A DNA stretch of 13,228 bases from Chloroflexota bacterium. Its GTDB lineage: Bacteria; Chloroflexota; Dehalococcoidia; JACQGW01. This document shows positions 13,176 to 13,228 of the stretch, in pieces; position 1 is the first letter of the stretch; each line of letters opens with the position of its first letter. The position numbers and the translations under genes are program-made. The notes beneath the pieces are model-generated. The model was not told the origin of the DNA and did no database searches. It worked only from the letters and a program-made list of their open reading frames with translations. The stretch covers positions 1 to 13,228 of the forward strand of contig JACQGW010000113.1 in the NCBI GenBank assembly GCA_016199325.1, written 5' to 3'.

Positions 13176-13228
13176 TGGGTCATTTGCCAAGTTTCTCGGC
13201 ATTCGCTGATAGGTTGGTTGCTCGGTGA

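Noticed and set aside
13031..13228. Open frame running off the right edge
   Set aside because: It translates repeat C and has no ribosome site or recognisable protein features.

Overview
The window is high-GC bacterial DNA. Long Pro/Thr/Ser/Ala-rich linkers behind lipoprotein signal peptides, a stand-alone Uma2 nuclease, a YefM/YoeB-type toxin-antitoxin pair and abundant degenerate intergenic repeats fit a free-living Chloroflexota bacterium, perhaps near Thermomicrobia or Sphaerobacter. That placement is inferred from gene style, not from a marker phylogeny.

Layout. Bases 1-204 hold two plus-strand tRNA genes: a 5'-truncated tRNA-Leu(CAG) and a complete tRNA-Arg with anticodon GCG. A long inverted repeat with an intrinsic terminator follows. 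Bases 319-2995 are a minus-strand unit, read right to left: a small GatC/AtzG-like protein, an amidase-signature hydrolase translationally coupled to it, and a PfkB sugar kinase. A TTGGCA-N17-TAAGCT promoter precedes it. Next, also on the minus strand, come a stand-alone receiver protein (3102-3533) and a 56-residue double-CxxC zinc-ribbon protein (3651-3821) that is easily missed. Then a recF and M28 lipoprotein-peptidase unit (3893-6564) runs from an extended -10 promoter. A 91-codon orphan gene (6724-6999) lies between recF and the divergent plus-strand genes.

The plus-strand half holds an N-acyl-D-amino-acid deacylase (7130-8722) and a CocE-type serine hydrolase (8850-10571). Both would act on acylated amino acids, peptides or esters. 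A minus-strand Uma2 nuclease (10688-11275) is divergent from a YefM/YoeB-type toxin-antitoxin operon with a clear promoter and a palindromic operator on its -10. A lipoprotein-like gene (12043-13071) follows the toxin on the same strand and is broken by two compensating frameshifts.

The most distinctive feature is a dispersed repeat of about 105-110 bp in three copies: 8720-8829 plus, 10587-10690 plus, 13066-13175 minus. It has a core of CGCCAAGA-like words. Its edges coincide with stop codons of neighbouring genes, and its first copy creates a false upstream start for the serine hydrolase. Copies two and three are inverted and bracket the Uma2, toxin-antitoxin and broken lipoprotein block.

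No stretch over 300 bases is free of genes. The larger gaps are 3534-3650 (only a TTTGTGG-like repeat), 6565-6723 (promoter and inverted repeat) and 7000-7129 (weak promoter, strong Shine-Dalgarno). In the last 53 bases (13176-13228) I see nothing recognisable. There is no CRISPR array, prophage, insertion sequence or recognisable multi-gene defence system.
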